From positions 186,001 to 250,000 of the forward strand of contig NZ_MECJ01000024.1 of NCBI RefSeq assembly GCF_014596475.1: a DNA stretch of 64,000 nucleotides, read 5' to 3'. The number at the start of each line of letters is the position of its first letter. The first letter of the stretch is position 1. Source of the DNA: Streptomyces sp. CBMA152. Its GTDB lineage: Bacteria; Actinomycetota; Actinomycetes; Streptomycetales; Streptomycetaceae. The position numbers and the translations under genes were made by a program. The notes beneath the pieces are model-generated. The model was not told the DNA's origin, searched no databases, and worked only from the letters and a program-made list of their open reading frames with translations. Shown one piece after another: positions 43,868 through 51,227 of this stretch.

Positions 43868-44620
43868 GTGCATTCCGCCGTCAATGAGACCTTGAGCTCG
43901 CTGGACCGCACACGCCGGCCGATCATCGGGATCACCGCCGTCGTGACCCAGATCAAATTCGCGATCTTCGAGATGGACGCGACGTTCGTACCCCAGACGT
44001 TCGTCCAGAAGGTCGCCGACGCCGGCTGCATACCGGTACTCCTGGCTCCGCAGCCCGGCGTCGAACAGACCGTCAGTGGTCTGGACGGTCTGCTGCTGCT
44101 CGCGGGTCCCGATGCCAATCCGGTCCTGTACGGGCAGGAGAAGCACGAGAAGACCGGCTGGAGCGACACGGTGCGCGACACGGCCGAACTCGCTCTGATC
44201 GAGGCCGCGTTGGAGGCCGATCTGCCCACCCTCGGCATCTGCCGGGGTGAGCAGCTGATCAACATCCTGCGCGGCGGCACGCTCCAGCAGCATCTGCCGG
44301 ACATCGTCGGGCACGACAACCACTCGCCGGGCGGAAAGGAGTACGGGCAGCAGAAGGTGCGCCTGGAGCCGGGCAGCCATCTCGCCAAGTTCCTGGCCAA
44401 GGACGTCGTGCCGTGCCATCACCACCAGGTCATCGACCAGGTCGGCGACGGCCTGACGGTCACCGCGTGGTCCGAGGACGGGACGGTCGAGGCCATCGAG
44501 GTGAACGACCACCCGTTCGCGGTCGGCGTGCAGTGGCACGCCGAGGAGTCCGACGACGACAGCCCGTTCATCGCGCTCGCCGAGGCGGCCCGCCAACGGA
44601 TGTCGGTCCGCGCCCGCTGA
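43868..44620 (+). CDS. Class I glutamine amidotransferase-like gamma-glutamyl hydrolase (PuuD type)
   Basis: A 250-aa hydrolase of the gamma-glutamyl-gamma-aminobutyrate hydrolase family. GTG 43868 has GAGGTG near. The nucleophile Cys is in LGICRGEQL and the His-Glu pair in VQWHAEE; all three catalytic residues are present. PuuD-like enzymes cleave gamma-glutamyl amides. In a region that makes glutamylhydrazine, such an enzyme could remove the glutamyl carrier once the hydrazine is attached. That is inference from context. It is last of the VOC-NmrA-hydrolase group. Confidence 0.9.
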   Translation: MHSAVNETLSSLDRTRRPIIGITAVVTQIKFAIFEMDATFVPQTFVQKVADAGCIPVLLAPQPGVEQTVSGLDGLLLLAGPDANPVLYGQEKHEKTGWSDTVRDTAELALIEAALEADLPTLGICRGEQLINILRGGTLQQHLPDIVGHDNHSPGGKEYGQQKVRLEPGSHLAKFLAKDVVPCHHHQVIDQVGDGLTVTAWSEDGTVEAIEVNDHPFAVGVQWHAEESDDDSPFIALAEAARQRMSVRAR

Positions 44621-44670
44621 CCCGAACACCCGGGAAAGAGCGGCGACTTCAGAACCGCTCAAGGAACGAC

Positions 44671-44708
44671 AGAGGCGCAGCCCGGCCCGATGGCCGCGCT
44701 GCGCCTCT
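44671..44708. terminator. Bidirectional hairpin
   Basis: AGAGGCGCAGC pairs with GCTGCGCCTCT (11 bp) with an inner GGCC pairing, between the convergent hydrolase and ECF sigma genes. Confidence 0.75.
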
Positions 44709-44740
44709 TCGTGTTTGCTGGAGAAGTGACCGCGCCCGGG

Positions 44741-45607
44741 TCAGCCCTCCAGCACCTTGACGTCCATTTCCGACAGTTGCTCGGCGTCGGCGAGCATGTC
44801 GATGGCGACGACCTGGCCGTCCACGACGATGAAGTCGAAGACGACGCGCACACTGCCGTTCGGCGCCCAGACCAGGCCCGGAGCCCCGTCCACCAGCGCG
44901 AGCTGGGCGACCTGGGCCCGGCCCGAGAACGTCTTCGCGACCGCCTGCGCACCGAGGGCACCGCTCGCGCCCATCGCCAGGGCCGCGCCGTCGACGCGGA
45001 CCACGACCTCCGGGTCGAGCAGCGCGAGCAGGTCGTCGAAGCGGCCGCCGCGCGAGGCGGCGAGGAAGGCGTCGACGATCTGGCGCTGCCGGCCCCGGTC
45101 GGCGGCCGGGGCCTCGGCGCCCTGGACGCGGCGGCGCGCCCGGCTCGCCAGTTGCCGGGTCGCGATGGTGGAGCGCCCGACGACGGGGGCGATGTCGTCG
45201 AACGGCACCGCGAACATGTCGTGCAGCACGAATGCGAGCCGCTCCGCCGGGGAGAGCGTGTCGAGCACGACGAGCAGCGCCGGGCCGACGGTGTCGACCA
45301 GGACCGCCTGCTGTTCGGGGTCGGCGCCCTCATGGGCGTCCGGGGCGGGCGGCGGGCGCTCGCCGAGCAGGTCCTCGCGGCGCGACTCGCGGGCCCGCAG
45401 CATGTCCAGGCAGACGCGCCCGACGACCGTCGTCAGCCAGCCGCCCAGGTTCTCGACGGCGCTGACGTCCGAGCGGCTGAGCCGGAACCAGGACTCCTGC
45501 ACGGCGTCCTCGGCCTCGCTCAGCGAGCCCAGCATCCGGTAGGCGACCGCCCGCAGATGGGTGCGGTACTCCTCGAAGCGCTCAGCCAGCCGTTCACTGT
45601 CGTCCAT
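44741..45607 (-). CDS. SigJ-like ECF sigma factor with SnoaL-like domain
   Basis: A 288-aa ECF sigma factor. Region 2 contains LRAVAYRMLGSLSEAEDAVQ, region 4 LAFVLHDMFAVPFDDIAPVVG. The C-terminal 110 residues (IVDAFLAASRGGRFDDLLALL) form a SnoaL/NTF2-like domain, typical of the SigJ group (ECF41), where it controls sigma activity in place of an anti-sigma factor. ECF41 sigma genes usually neighbour a carboxymuconolactone decarboxylase-, oxidoreductase- or epimerase-like gene; here the NAD(P)-binding protein gene just upstream on the same strand fits. Confidence 0.92.
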   Translation of the reverse strand: MDDSERLAERFEEYRTHLRAVAYRMLGSLSEAEDAVQESWFRLSRSDVSAVENLGGWLTTVVGRVCLDMLRARESRREDLLGERPPPAPDAHEGADPEQQAVLVDTVGPALLVVLDTLSPAERLAFVLHDMFAVPFDDIAPVVGRSTIATRQLASRARRRVQGAEAPAADRGRQRQIVDAFLAASRGGRFDDLLALLDPEVVVRVDGAALAMGASGALGAQAVAKTFSGRAQVAQLALVDGAPGLVWAPNGSVRVVFDFIVVDGQVVAIDMLADAEQLSEMDVKVLEG

Positions 45608-45756
45608 CGGTCACATTCCTCCGCCGGGTCCGTCATCGCCGTGAAGCGAAACCCAGCCTATGGGACAAGTCACATCAATCTCAGAATCTTGGATGTTCGG
45701 TATCCAGTTCGGGCAATTCACAGGAAATCTGCTCGCAGGCAGCCCGCGATCCCCGT

Positions 45757-45788
45757 CTGTCCCGGACGCCCCCCGGCGTCCGGGACAG
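45757..45788 (-). terminator. Terminator of the NAD(P)-binding protein gene
   Basis: A perfect 14-bp stem (CTGTCCCGGACGCC with its complement) and CCCC loop, 6 nt past the stop. Confidence 0.85.
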
Positions 45789-45793
45789 AGCTG

Positions 45794-46558
45794 TCAGGCG
45801 AGCTTCGCGGCCAGGAACTCCTCCCAGGTCACCCGGGCCGTCGCGTACTCGCCCTCGGCCCCCTTCGGGAGCAGGCCACCGGAGCGGATCTTGCCGATGC
45901 CGGGCATCCACACCGGCAGCACGGGCGCGCCCTTGTGGATGGCCTTGAGATAGGCGCGGATCATGTCCGCCGCGTCGGTGGCCTCGGGTCCCACCAGGTC
46001 GGGCACCCGCCCGGCCGGCTTGCCCACCGCCAGCTCGGCGAGCTTGACCGCCACCTCCTCCGGGTCGATCGGCTGCACCTTGAACCCGGCGGGCACCGGG
46101 ACCAGCGGCAGCTTCTTGGCCTTCTGGGCGCCGTTGAGGATGAAGTCGTAGAACTGGGTGACCCGCAGCATCGTCCACGGCACCCCGGACTCCTTGATCA
46201 CCTGCTCGGACTCCAGCTTCGACTTGAAGTAGCCGAAGGTGACGTCGTCGACACCGACGATCGAGATGTAGACGAGATGCGGGACGTCGGCCTGCTCCGC
46301 CGCCCGGACCAGGTTGCGGGTGGCGTCGGCGTCGCCCTTCTTGTCACTGGCGCAGTGGACGATCGCCGAGACGCCTTCCACCGCCGGGCCGATGCCCTCG
46401 TTCTTGGCCAGGTCACCGGTGGCGTAGCTGAGACCGTTAGCGTCCGGGTGGCTCTTCCTGCTGAGCACCCGTACGTCACGGCCCGCGTCCCGCAGCCGCG
46501 CGACGACCAGTCGTCCCAGCGTGCCCGTGCCGCCGGTCACCAGGATGGGCGACGTCAT
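45794..46558 (-). CDS. NAD(P)H-binding NmrA/SDR-like protein
   Basis: A 254-aa atypical SDR from ATG 46558 with GGAGGAGGA upstream. The coenzyme loop is ILVTGGTGTLGRLVVARL. YFKSKLESEQVI carries a possible Tyr-Lys pair. Proteins of this type are the usual chromosomal partner and target of ECF41 sigma factors such as that encoded at 44741, although a terminator separates the two genes. The substrate is unknown. Confidence 0.87.
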   Translation of the reverse strand: MTSPILVTGGTGTLGRLVVARLRDAGRDVRVLSRKSHPDANGLSYATGDLAKNEGIGPAVEGVSAIVHCASDKKGDADATRNLVRAAEQADVPHLVYISIVGVDDVTFGYFKSKLESEQVIKESGVPWTMLRVTQFYDFILNGAQKAKKLPLVPVPAGFKVQPIDPEEVAVKLAELAVGKPAGRVPDLVGPEATDAADMIRAYLKAIHKGAPVLPVWMPGIGKIRSGGLLPKGAEGEYATARVTWEEFLAAKLA

Positions 46559-46656
46559 GGCTCCTCCTCCGTTGAAGTGTCGCCACACTGACGATCCGGC
46601 CCGCAGAAGTGTGACTCCCGGTTCCGGACGGCCCCAAAGCCGCTTCGGAGGACGAC

Positions 46657-46742
46657 CACGGGCGCACCGCTCCCGGAAGGAAGCGGCACGCCCGTGATCA
46701 AGGAACCGTACGTACGCGCCGGTGCGAGTGGCGTACGTACGG
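46657..46742 (-). terminator. Two hairpins after the MMPL gene
   Basis: The first is a perfect 12-bp stem, CCGTACGTACGC (46706-46717) with GCGTACGTACGG (46731-46742), abutting the MMPL stop. The second pairs CACGGGCG (46657-46664) with CGCCCGTG (46689-46696). Together they probably terminate the MMPL message; promoter elements of the downstream NAD(P)-binding gene lie beyond. Confidence 0.65.
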
Positions 46743-46744
46743 AC

Positions 46745-48928
46745 TCAGCCCAGACGGGCCGATTCGGGGCTGAGCTGGACCGGGATGTCCGCCTCGTCGC
46801 GCTCCGGATGGCCGGGGCGCCAGAACCTCGGGCCGATCTCCAGGGCGAGCGCCGGGATCAGCAGGCTGCGGACGATGAACGTGTCCAGCAGGATGCCGAC
46901 CGCGACGAGCAGACCCTGCTGGAGTGAGGCCACCGTCGGGATCGCGGCCAGCACGCTGAAGGTGGCGGCCAGCACGAGTCCCGCCGAGGTGATCACGCCG
47001 CCGGTGACGGTGAGGCTGGTGAGCACACCGCCGCGGTGGCCGCGTTTGCCGACCTCCTCCCGGGCCCGGGTCATCAGGAAGATGGTGTAGTCGACACCGA
47101 GGGCGACCAGGAACAGGAAGCCGAAGAGCAGCAGTCCGCGGTCGATCCTCGGGTAGCCGATGGCGTGGAAGAGCAGCGCCGCCGTGCCCACGGCCGCCGT
47201 GTACGAGAGCACCACGGACAGCAGCAGGACGATCGGTGCCACCAGCGCCCGCAGCAGGATGATCAGCATGATCAGCACCACCGCGAGGATGAGCGGGATC
47301 AGTACCTTCTCCTCCTTGCCCTGGGCGTTGGACGTATCGAGTGCGACCGCGCTCTGGCCGCCGACCTTCGCGTCCTTGGCCTCACCCGAGGTCTTGTCGA
47401 GCGCGGAGCGCATCCGGTCGACGGTCGTCCGGGCGGCCTGGGTGTCGGGCGCGTCCTTCAGCACCGCCTCGATATGGGTGTAGCCGTTCCTGGACGCGAC
47501 GGGAGTGGCCAGGGAGACGCCGGGGACGTTGTGGAGCGCGGCGAGCGCGCTCTGTGTGCCCGCGTCCTTGACGTACACATCGGCGGGCGCCGACGAACCG
47601 GCCGGGAAGTGCTTCGACATCAGGTTCTGACCCGAGACCGAGTCCACCGTCTTGGTGAACTGCTCGGCCTGGGTCTGCCCGGTCGACAGCGACATCGCCC
47701 CGAACGCGAGAGCCGCGAGGACCAGCACCGTACCGATCCAGATCGGGCGCGGCGAACGGCCCACGAAGCCGGAGATCTTCGCCCAGAAGCCGTGCTCCTT
47801 CTCGACGCTCGCATGGTCGAACTCGTGCGAGAAGCGCGGGATGAACGGCCAGAACGCCCAGCGGCCGAGGATGACCAGGAAGGCGGGCAGCAGCGAGACC
47901 ATCGCCAGATAGACGACCACGACGCCGATCGCCACCACCGGGCCCAGACCCCGGGTGGAGTTCATGGAGCCGAACACCAGGCAGATGGTGGCGATGCCGA
48001 CGGTCGCCGCCGAGGCCGTGATCGCGGGCAGGCAGCGGCGCAGCGCGGACACCATCGCCTCGTGCCGGTCCTCGTGGCGGTGCAGCTCTTCTCGATAGCG
48101 GGCGATGAGCAGCAGCGCGTAGTCGGTACCGACGCCGAGCACCAACACCGTCAGTACGTAAGCACTTTGGCCGTTGACCGTGAGACCCGCGTGTTTGGCG
48201 AGCAGATAGACCACGGCGCTGGCGACCTGGCTGGCCAGACCCACCGAGAGCAGCGGGATCAGCCACAGGACGGGGCTGCGGTAGGTGAACAGCAGGAAGA
48301 TGGCGACAAGTCCGAGGGTCGCGCCGAGCAGGGCGCCGTCCATGCCGGAGTAGACATCGATGAAGTCGGCGATGTTGCCGGCCTGGCCCGCGATCTTCAC
48401 TTCGAGACCGTCGGGGGCGTTCTTCTGCGCGGCCTTGCGCAGGTCCTTGACGCCGTCGCCGAGGACGCTGTTGTCGGCCTTGTCGGACTTGACGGGCACG
48501 CTGAGGAACGCGGCCTGCTTGTCACCGGAGATCGTGACCGAGGGGACCGGCCCCGCCGCGAGCTTGTCGGCCACGAACGCGCCGCGGTCACTGTCGATCT
48601 TCGCCAGGTCGGCGGCGGTCAGGCCGCTTTCACGGGCGTAGACGACGACGGCGCCGATGCGGCCCTTGTCCTGGAAGTAGTCCTCGGCGATCTTCACCGC
48701 CTTCGTCGACTGCGCGTTGTTCGGCAACCACGTCTGGGCTTCGTTGTTCTGTACGTCGCCGAGCTTGGTCGCCAGGGATCCGCCCACCGCGATGAGCAGG
48801 ACCCAGAGCACGAGTACGGCCCACTTGGAACGATGGCCGGCCACGGTCTTCGCGTACTTGTGGGCGAACGTGGACGGGGGCGGCGGCTCCTCGGTGGCCA
48901 GCCCAGGTGATGGAGGATGCGTCGTCAT
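46745..48928 (-). CDS. MMPL-family RND-type exporter
   Basis: A 727-aa inner-membrane transporter of the MMPL/HAE3 type, with two repeats each of one helix, a large extracytoplasmic loop and five helices. The first repeat begins WAVLVLWVLLIAVGG. The proton-relay sequence GTDYALLLIARYREE is in repeat one and GVDYTIFLMTRAREE in repeat two. Such proteins export lipids or antibiotics (ActII-3 class) and are a candidate exporter for the local pathway product. It is divergent from an ECF sigma gene, which may control it. Confidence 0.93.
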   Translation of the reverse strand: MTTHPPSPGLATEEPPPPSTFAHKYAKTVAGHRSKWAVLVLWVLLIAVGGSLATKLGDVQNNEAQTWLPNNAQSTKAVKIAEDYFQDKGRIGAVVVYARESGLTAADLAKIDSDRGAFVADKLAAGPVPSVTISGDKQAAFLSVPVKSDKADNSVLGDGVKDLRKAAQKNAPDGLEVKIAGQAGNIADFIDVYSGMDGALLGATLGLVAIFLLFTYRSPVLWLIPLLSVGLASQVASAVVYLLAKHAGLTVNGQSAYVLTVLVLGVGTDYALLLIARYREELHRHEDRHEAMVSALRRCLPAITASAATVGIATICLVFGSMNSTRGLGPVVAIGVVVVYLAMVSLLPAFLVILGRWAFWPFIPRFSHEFDHASVEKEHGFWAKISGFVGRSPRPIWIGTVLVLAALAFGAMSLSTGQTQAEQFTKTVDSVSGQNLMSKHFPAGSSAPADVYVKDAGTQSALAALHNVPGVSLATPVASRNGYTHIEAVLKDAPDTQAARTTVDRMRSALDKTSGEAKDAKVGGQSAVALDTSNAQGKEEKVLIPLILAVVLIMLIILLRALVAPIVLLLSVVLSYTAAVGTAALLFHAIGYPRIDRGLLLFGFLFLVALGVDYTIFLMTRAREEVGKRGHRGGVLTSLTVTGGVITSAGLVLAATFSVLAAIPTVASLQQGLLVAVGILLDTFIVRSLLIPALALEIGPRFWRPGHPERDEADIPVQLSPESARLG

Positions 48929-49153
48929 GACTGCTCGCTAAGGGTTGGGAGTCCTGCGCTCAGGGCTCGGTCGAACTCGGTCTGTTCGAGGGGCCTCCCC
49001 TGTACGACCCGATCGCCTCGACTCGATCGGGGTACCTCTTCCTGTCACATGAGCTGGGTTTTGTTCGTCACTGCTATGACGGAACGTGGCCAGAGGGTGT
49101 GACCGTGACGCGTTCGTCACTCACTGACGGAGCGCGACGGAGGAATGTGACCG

Positions 49154-50080
49154 ATGGACGACGGCGAATGGCTGGCGCGGCGTTTCGAGGAGAACCGCCC
49201 GCATCTGCGGGCCGTGGCGTACCGCATGCTGGGGACGCTGAACGAGGCCGACGAAGCCGTCGAGGAAGCCTGGTTAAGGATCAGTGACGGGGGCGACCCG
49301 GAGGACGAGGGTGTCCGGGGGCTGCCCGCCTGGCTGATGACGGTGGTCGCGAACGTCTCCCTGGACCGGCTGCGCTCGCGCAGAACGGTTTCCCCCGATG
49401 CCACCGAGCCCCGGGTACCGGCGGCGCGGCGGCCGCCGGACGATCTGGCCGACCCGGTCCCGGCCGAACTGGTCGCCCGGCTCGGGCAGATGGGCCCCGC
49501 GCACGAGGAGTTGCTGGCGGACTCGGTGGGCCTCGCCTTCCTTGTCGTATTGGAGACGCTGGACCCGGCCGAGCGGATGGCGTTCGTGCTGCACGATCTG
49601 TTCGGCCTCCCCTATGACGAGGTGGCACCGATCGTGGGGGCCAGCGCCGAGGAGGCGTGCGAGCTGGCCGACCGGGCGCGGGCGCGGGTGCAGCGGGTCG
49701 ATCCGATGCCGGACGAGGGGGCGACGCGGCTGCGCCGGATCGTCGACGCGTTCCTGACCGCCTCGCGCGGCGGCGACTTCGACACCCTGACCGCGATGCT
49801 CGCCCCGGACGTGGTGCTCCTCGCCGACCCGGAGGCGGTGGCGGTGGGGGCGCCGACGGAGGTGCGGGGCGCGAGCTCGGTGGCGAACGCGTTCTCGGGG
49901 CGGGCCAAGTTCGCCCAGCTCGCCCTCATCGACGGCGTGGTCGGGGCGGTGTGGGCGCCGCGCGGGCGGCCGAGGGTCGTCTTCGGGTTCACCGTCGTGG
50001 ACGAGAAGATCACCGGGATCGACATGCGGGCCGCGCCCGACCGGCTGAGCCGGCTCGACCTCACGATCCTGGACGGGTGA
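49154..50080 (+). CDS. SigJ-like ECF sigma factor with SnoaL-like domain (second copy)
   Basis: A 308-aa ECF sigma factor of the same SigJ/ECF41 type as at 44741. Region 2 is LRAVAYRMLGTLNEADEAVEEAW, region 4 MAFVLHDLFGLPYDEVAPIVG, then IVDAFLTASRGGDFDTLTAML starts the SnoaL-like regulatory domain. The 41st codon is TTA (49274-49276), so bldA dependence is expected. It is divergent from the MMPL exporter and followed by a strong terminator. Confidence 0.92.
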   Translation: MDDGEWLARRFEENRPHLRAVAYRMLGTLNEADEAVEEAWLRISDGGDPEDEGVRGLPAWLMTVVANVSLDRLRSRRTVSPDATEPRVPAARRPPDDLADPVPAELVARLGQMGPAHEELLADSVGLAFLVVLETLDPAERMAFVLHDLFGLPYDEVAPIVGASAEEACELADRARARVQRVDPMPDEGATRLRRIVDAFLTASRGGDFDTLTAMLAPDVVLLADPEAVAVGAPTEVRGASSVANAFSGRAKFAQLALIDGVVGAVWAPRGRPRVVFGFTVVDEKITGIDMRAAPDRLSRLDLTILDG

Positions 50081-50873
50081 GCGGCTTCCCCGCGACCCCT
50101 CCCGTGCGACGGATTCCCCCAATCCCCCTCATGAACTGGGCGTACGGCGACGGAACTTGAGGTGACACAGCTCCAACACCAGTGCGCCGCCGGGCATTTG
50201 ACCCGGCGGCGCACTGCTGCTCCGTCCGGCGGCGCACTGCCGCTCTTCCCGGACAACGGATTCCCTTTCCCCCTGAAATAACGTGGCACAGGACCTGCCC
50301 CTCCCGCCCTCTTCCCTCTTTAAGAGCGATTCGCCGCGTGCGATATACACGCGTATCCGGCGACGGACAGAAGACCGCTAAAACGGTAGGCTGCGACCAG
50401 TGGGTTTTCGTGCACGGAGTTGACAGACCGGAGTGCACAGGTCGCGGTGTTCGACTGCGTGAGTTCCGCGGTTGCACGGGCTCCGTTCGCCTATACCGTC
50501 GTACGCCGGTGCTCGCCCCGGCCCGGGCCGCAGAGGCGCCGCCGAAGTTCCGATCACCCCATCGAAGCAGGTCAGAGCAGGTCCCGGTGAACCCGAAGGG
50601 GATCCCCCACGCCGTCGTCCGGTGGACGTCCGCGCGCCGACTTGAGCATATTGCGTCCCCTTGCGGAACGCGGGATTATCAGAAGCCCGCGGGTTCGAGA
50701 TTCCCTCTAGCAGGAATCCACCGCACCCACGAAATCCGCGCCTGCACACCGCTCTCCCGCCGTTCCCATGGAGCGGGGCCGCGTGTAATTCTGGCCGTCG
50801 TCGCCGCACTGCGGCGCAGTTATTAATGCTCTCTTACCGTGGCACGAGCGAAACAGGACAAGAGGGGGGCCCA
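50081..50873 (+). promoter_or_regulatory. Long leader before the hydrazine cassette
   Basis: 793 nt without a convincing gene. At the left a terminator closes the sigma gene. CGCGTG (50335-50340) faces CACGCG (50348-50353), a candidate operator. TTGCGT (50651-50656) and GATTAT (50674-50679) stand 17 nt apart as a weak promoter candidate. TTGACA at 50420 has no good partner. CGCCGCACTGCGGCG (50802-50816) is a 15-nt palindrome close to the ferredoxin start. Confidence 0.4.
50180..50216 (+). terminator. Terminator of the second ECF sigma gene
   Basis: A perfect 15-bp stem (CAGTGCGCCGCCGGG with its complement at 50202-50216), loop CATTTGA. The right arm sequence CGGCGGCGCACTGC is repeated about 23 nt on. 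Confidence 0.85.
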
Positions 50874-51227
50874 ATGCCCACGAACACTTCGGACGACTCG
50901 CTGGACGAGACAGTGGAAGGCTCGGCGGCCGGGCGCGACAAGCTGATCGCCGAGCGGACCCGCAGCGAAACGTGGAAGAAGCCGCCACGCCGTATCGAGC
51001 GCGCGGAGTGCATCACCTGCGACACCTGCCTGCGCGCCTGCCCGCCCGAGTTCAACGCGATCTTCGACAACGGACTCGACGTCGTCATCATCCCCGAACT
51101 GTGCTCCGGCTGCCCCAAGTGCGTCCTGGAGTGCCCGGTCGACTGCATCTACGTCGACGAGGACTGGACGCCCACGACCGACGAGATGTGGAAGCACATC
51201 GGGCTTACCGCTGAGGGTGTGTCATGA
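50874..51227 (+). CDS. Ferredoxin with two [4Fe-4S] motifs (KinI-like)
   Basis: A 117-aa ferredoxin from ATG 50874 (GAGGGGGG 4-6 nt upstream). About 40 hydrophilic residues precede the first cluster motif CITCDTCLRACP (Cys46, 49, 52, 56). The second is CSGCPKCVLECP (Cys77, 80, 83, 87), plus Cys91. It should pass electrons to a partner enzyme, most simply the protein encoded next, whose start overlaps its stop (ATGA). A ferredoxin heads the corresponding gene set in the kinamycin cluster, as I recall. N-N bond formation from nitrite needs reducing electrons, which fits. Confidence 0.9.
   Translation: MPTNTSDDSLDETVEGSAAGRDKLIAERTRSETWKKPPRRIERAECITCDTCLRACPPEFNAIFDNGLDVVIIPELCSGCPKCVLECPVDCIYVDEDWTPTTDEMWKHIGLTAEGVS

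Noticed and set aside
50227..50245. Repeated CGGCGGCGCACTGC as part of a CRISPR-like or mobile repeat
   Set aside because: Only two copies occur and the first is one arm of a terminator hairpin; no regular spacing or further units.
50685..50720. A tRNA-like T-loop (GGGTTCGAGATTCCC)
   Set aside because: The flanking bases do not make a 5-bp T-stem, and no acceptor, D or anticodon arms can be drawn.
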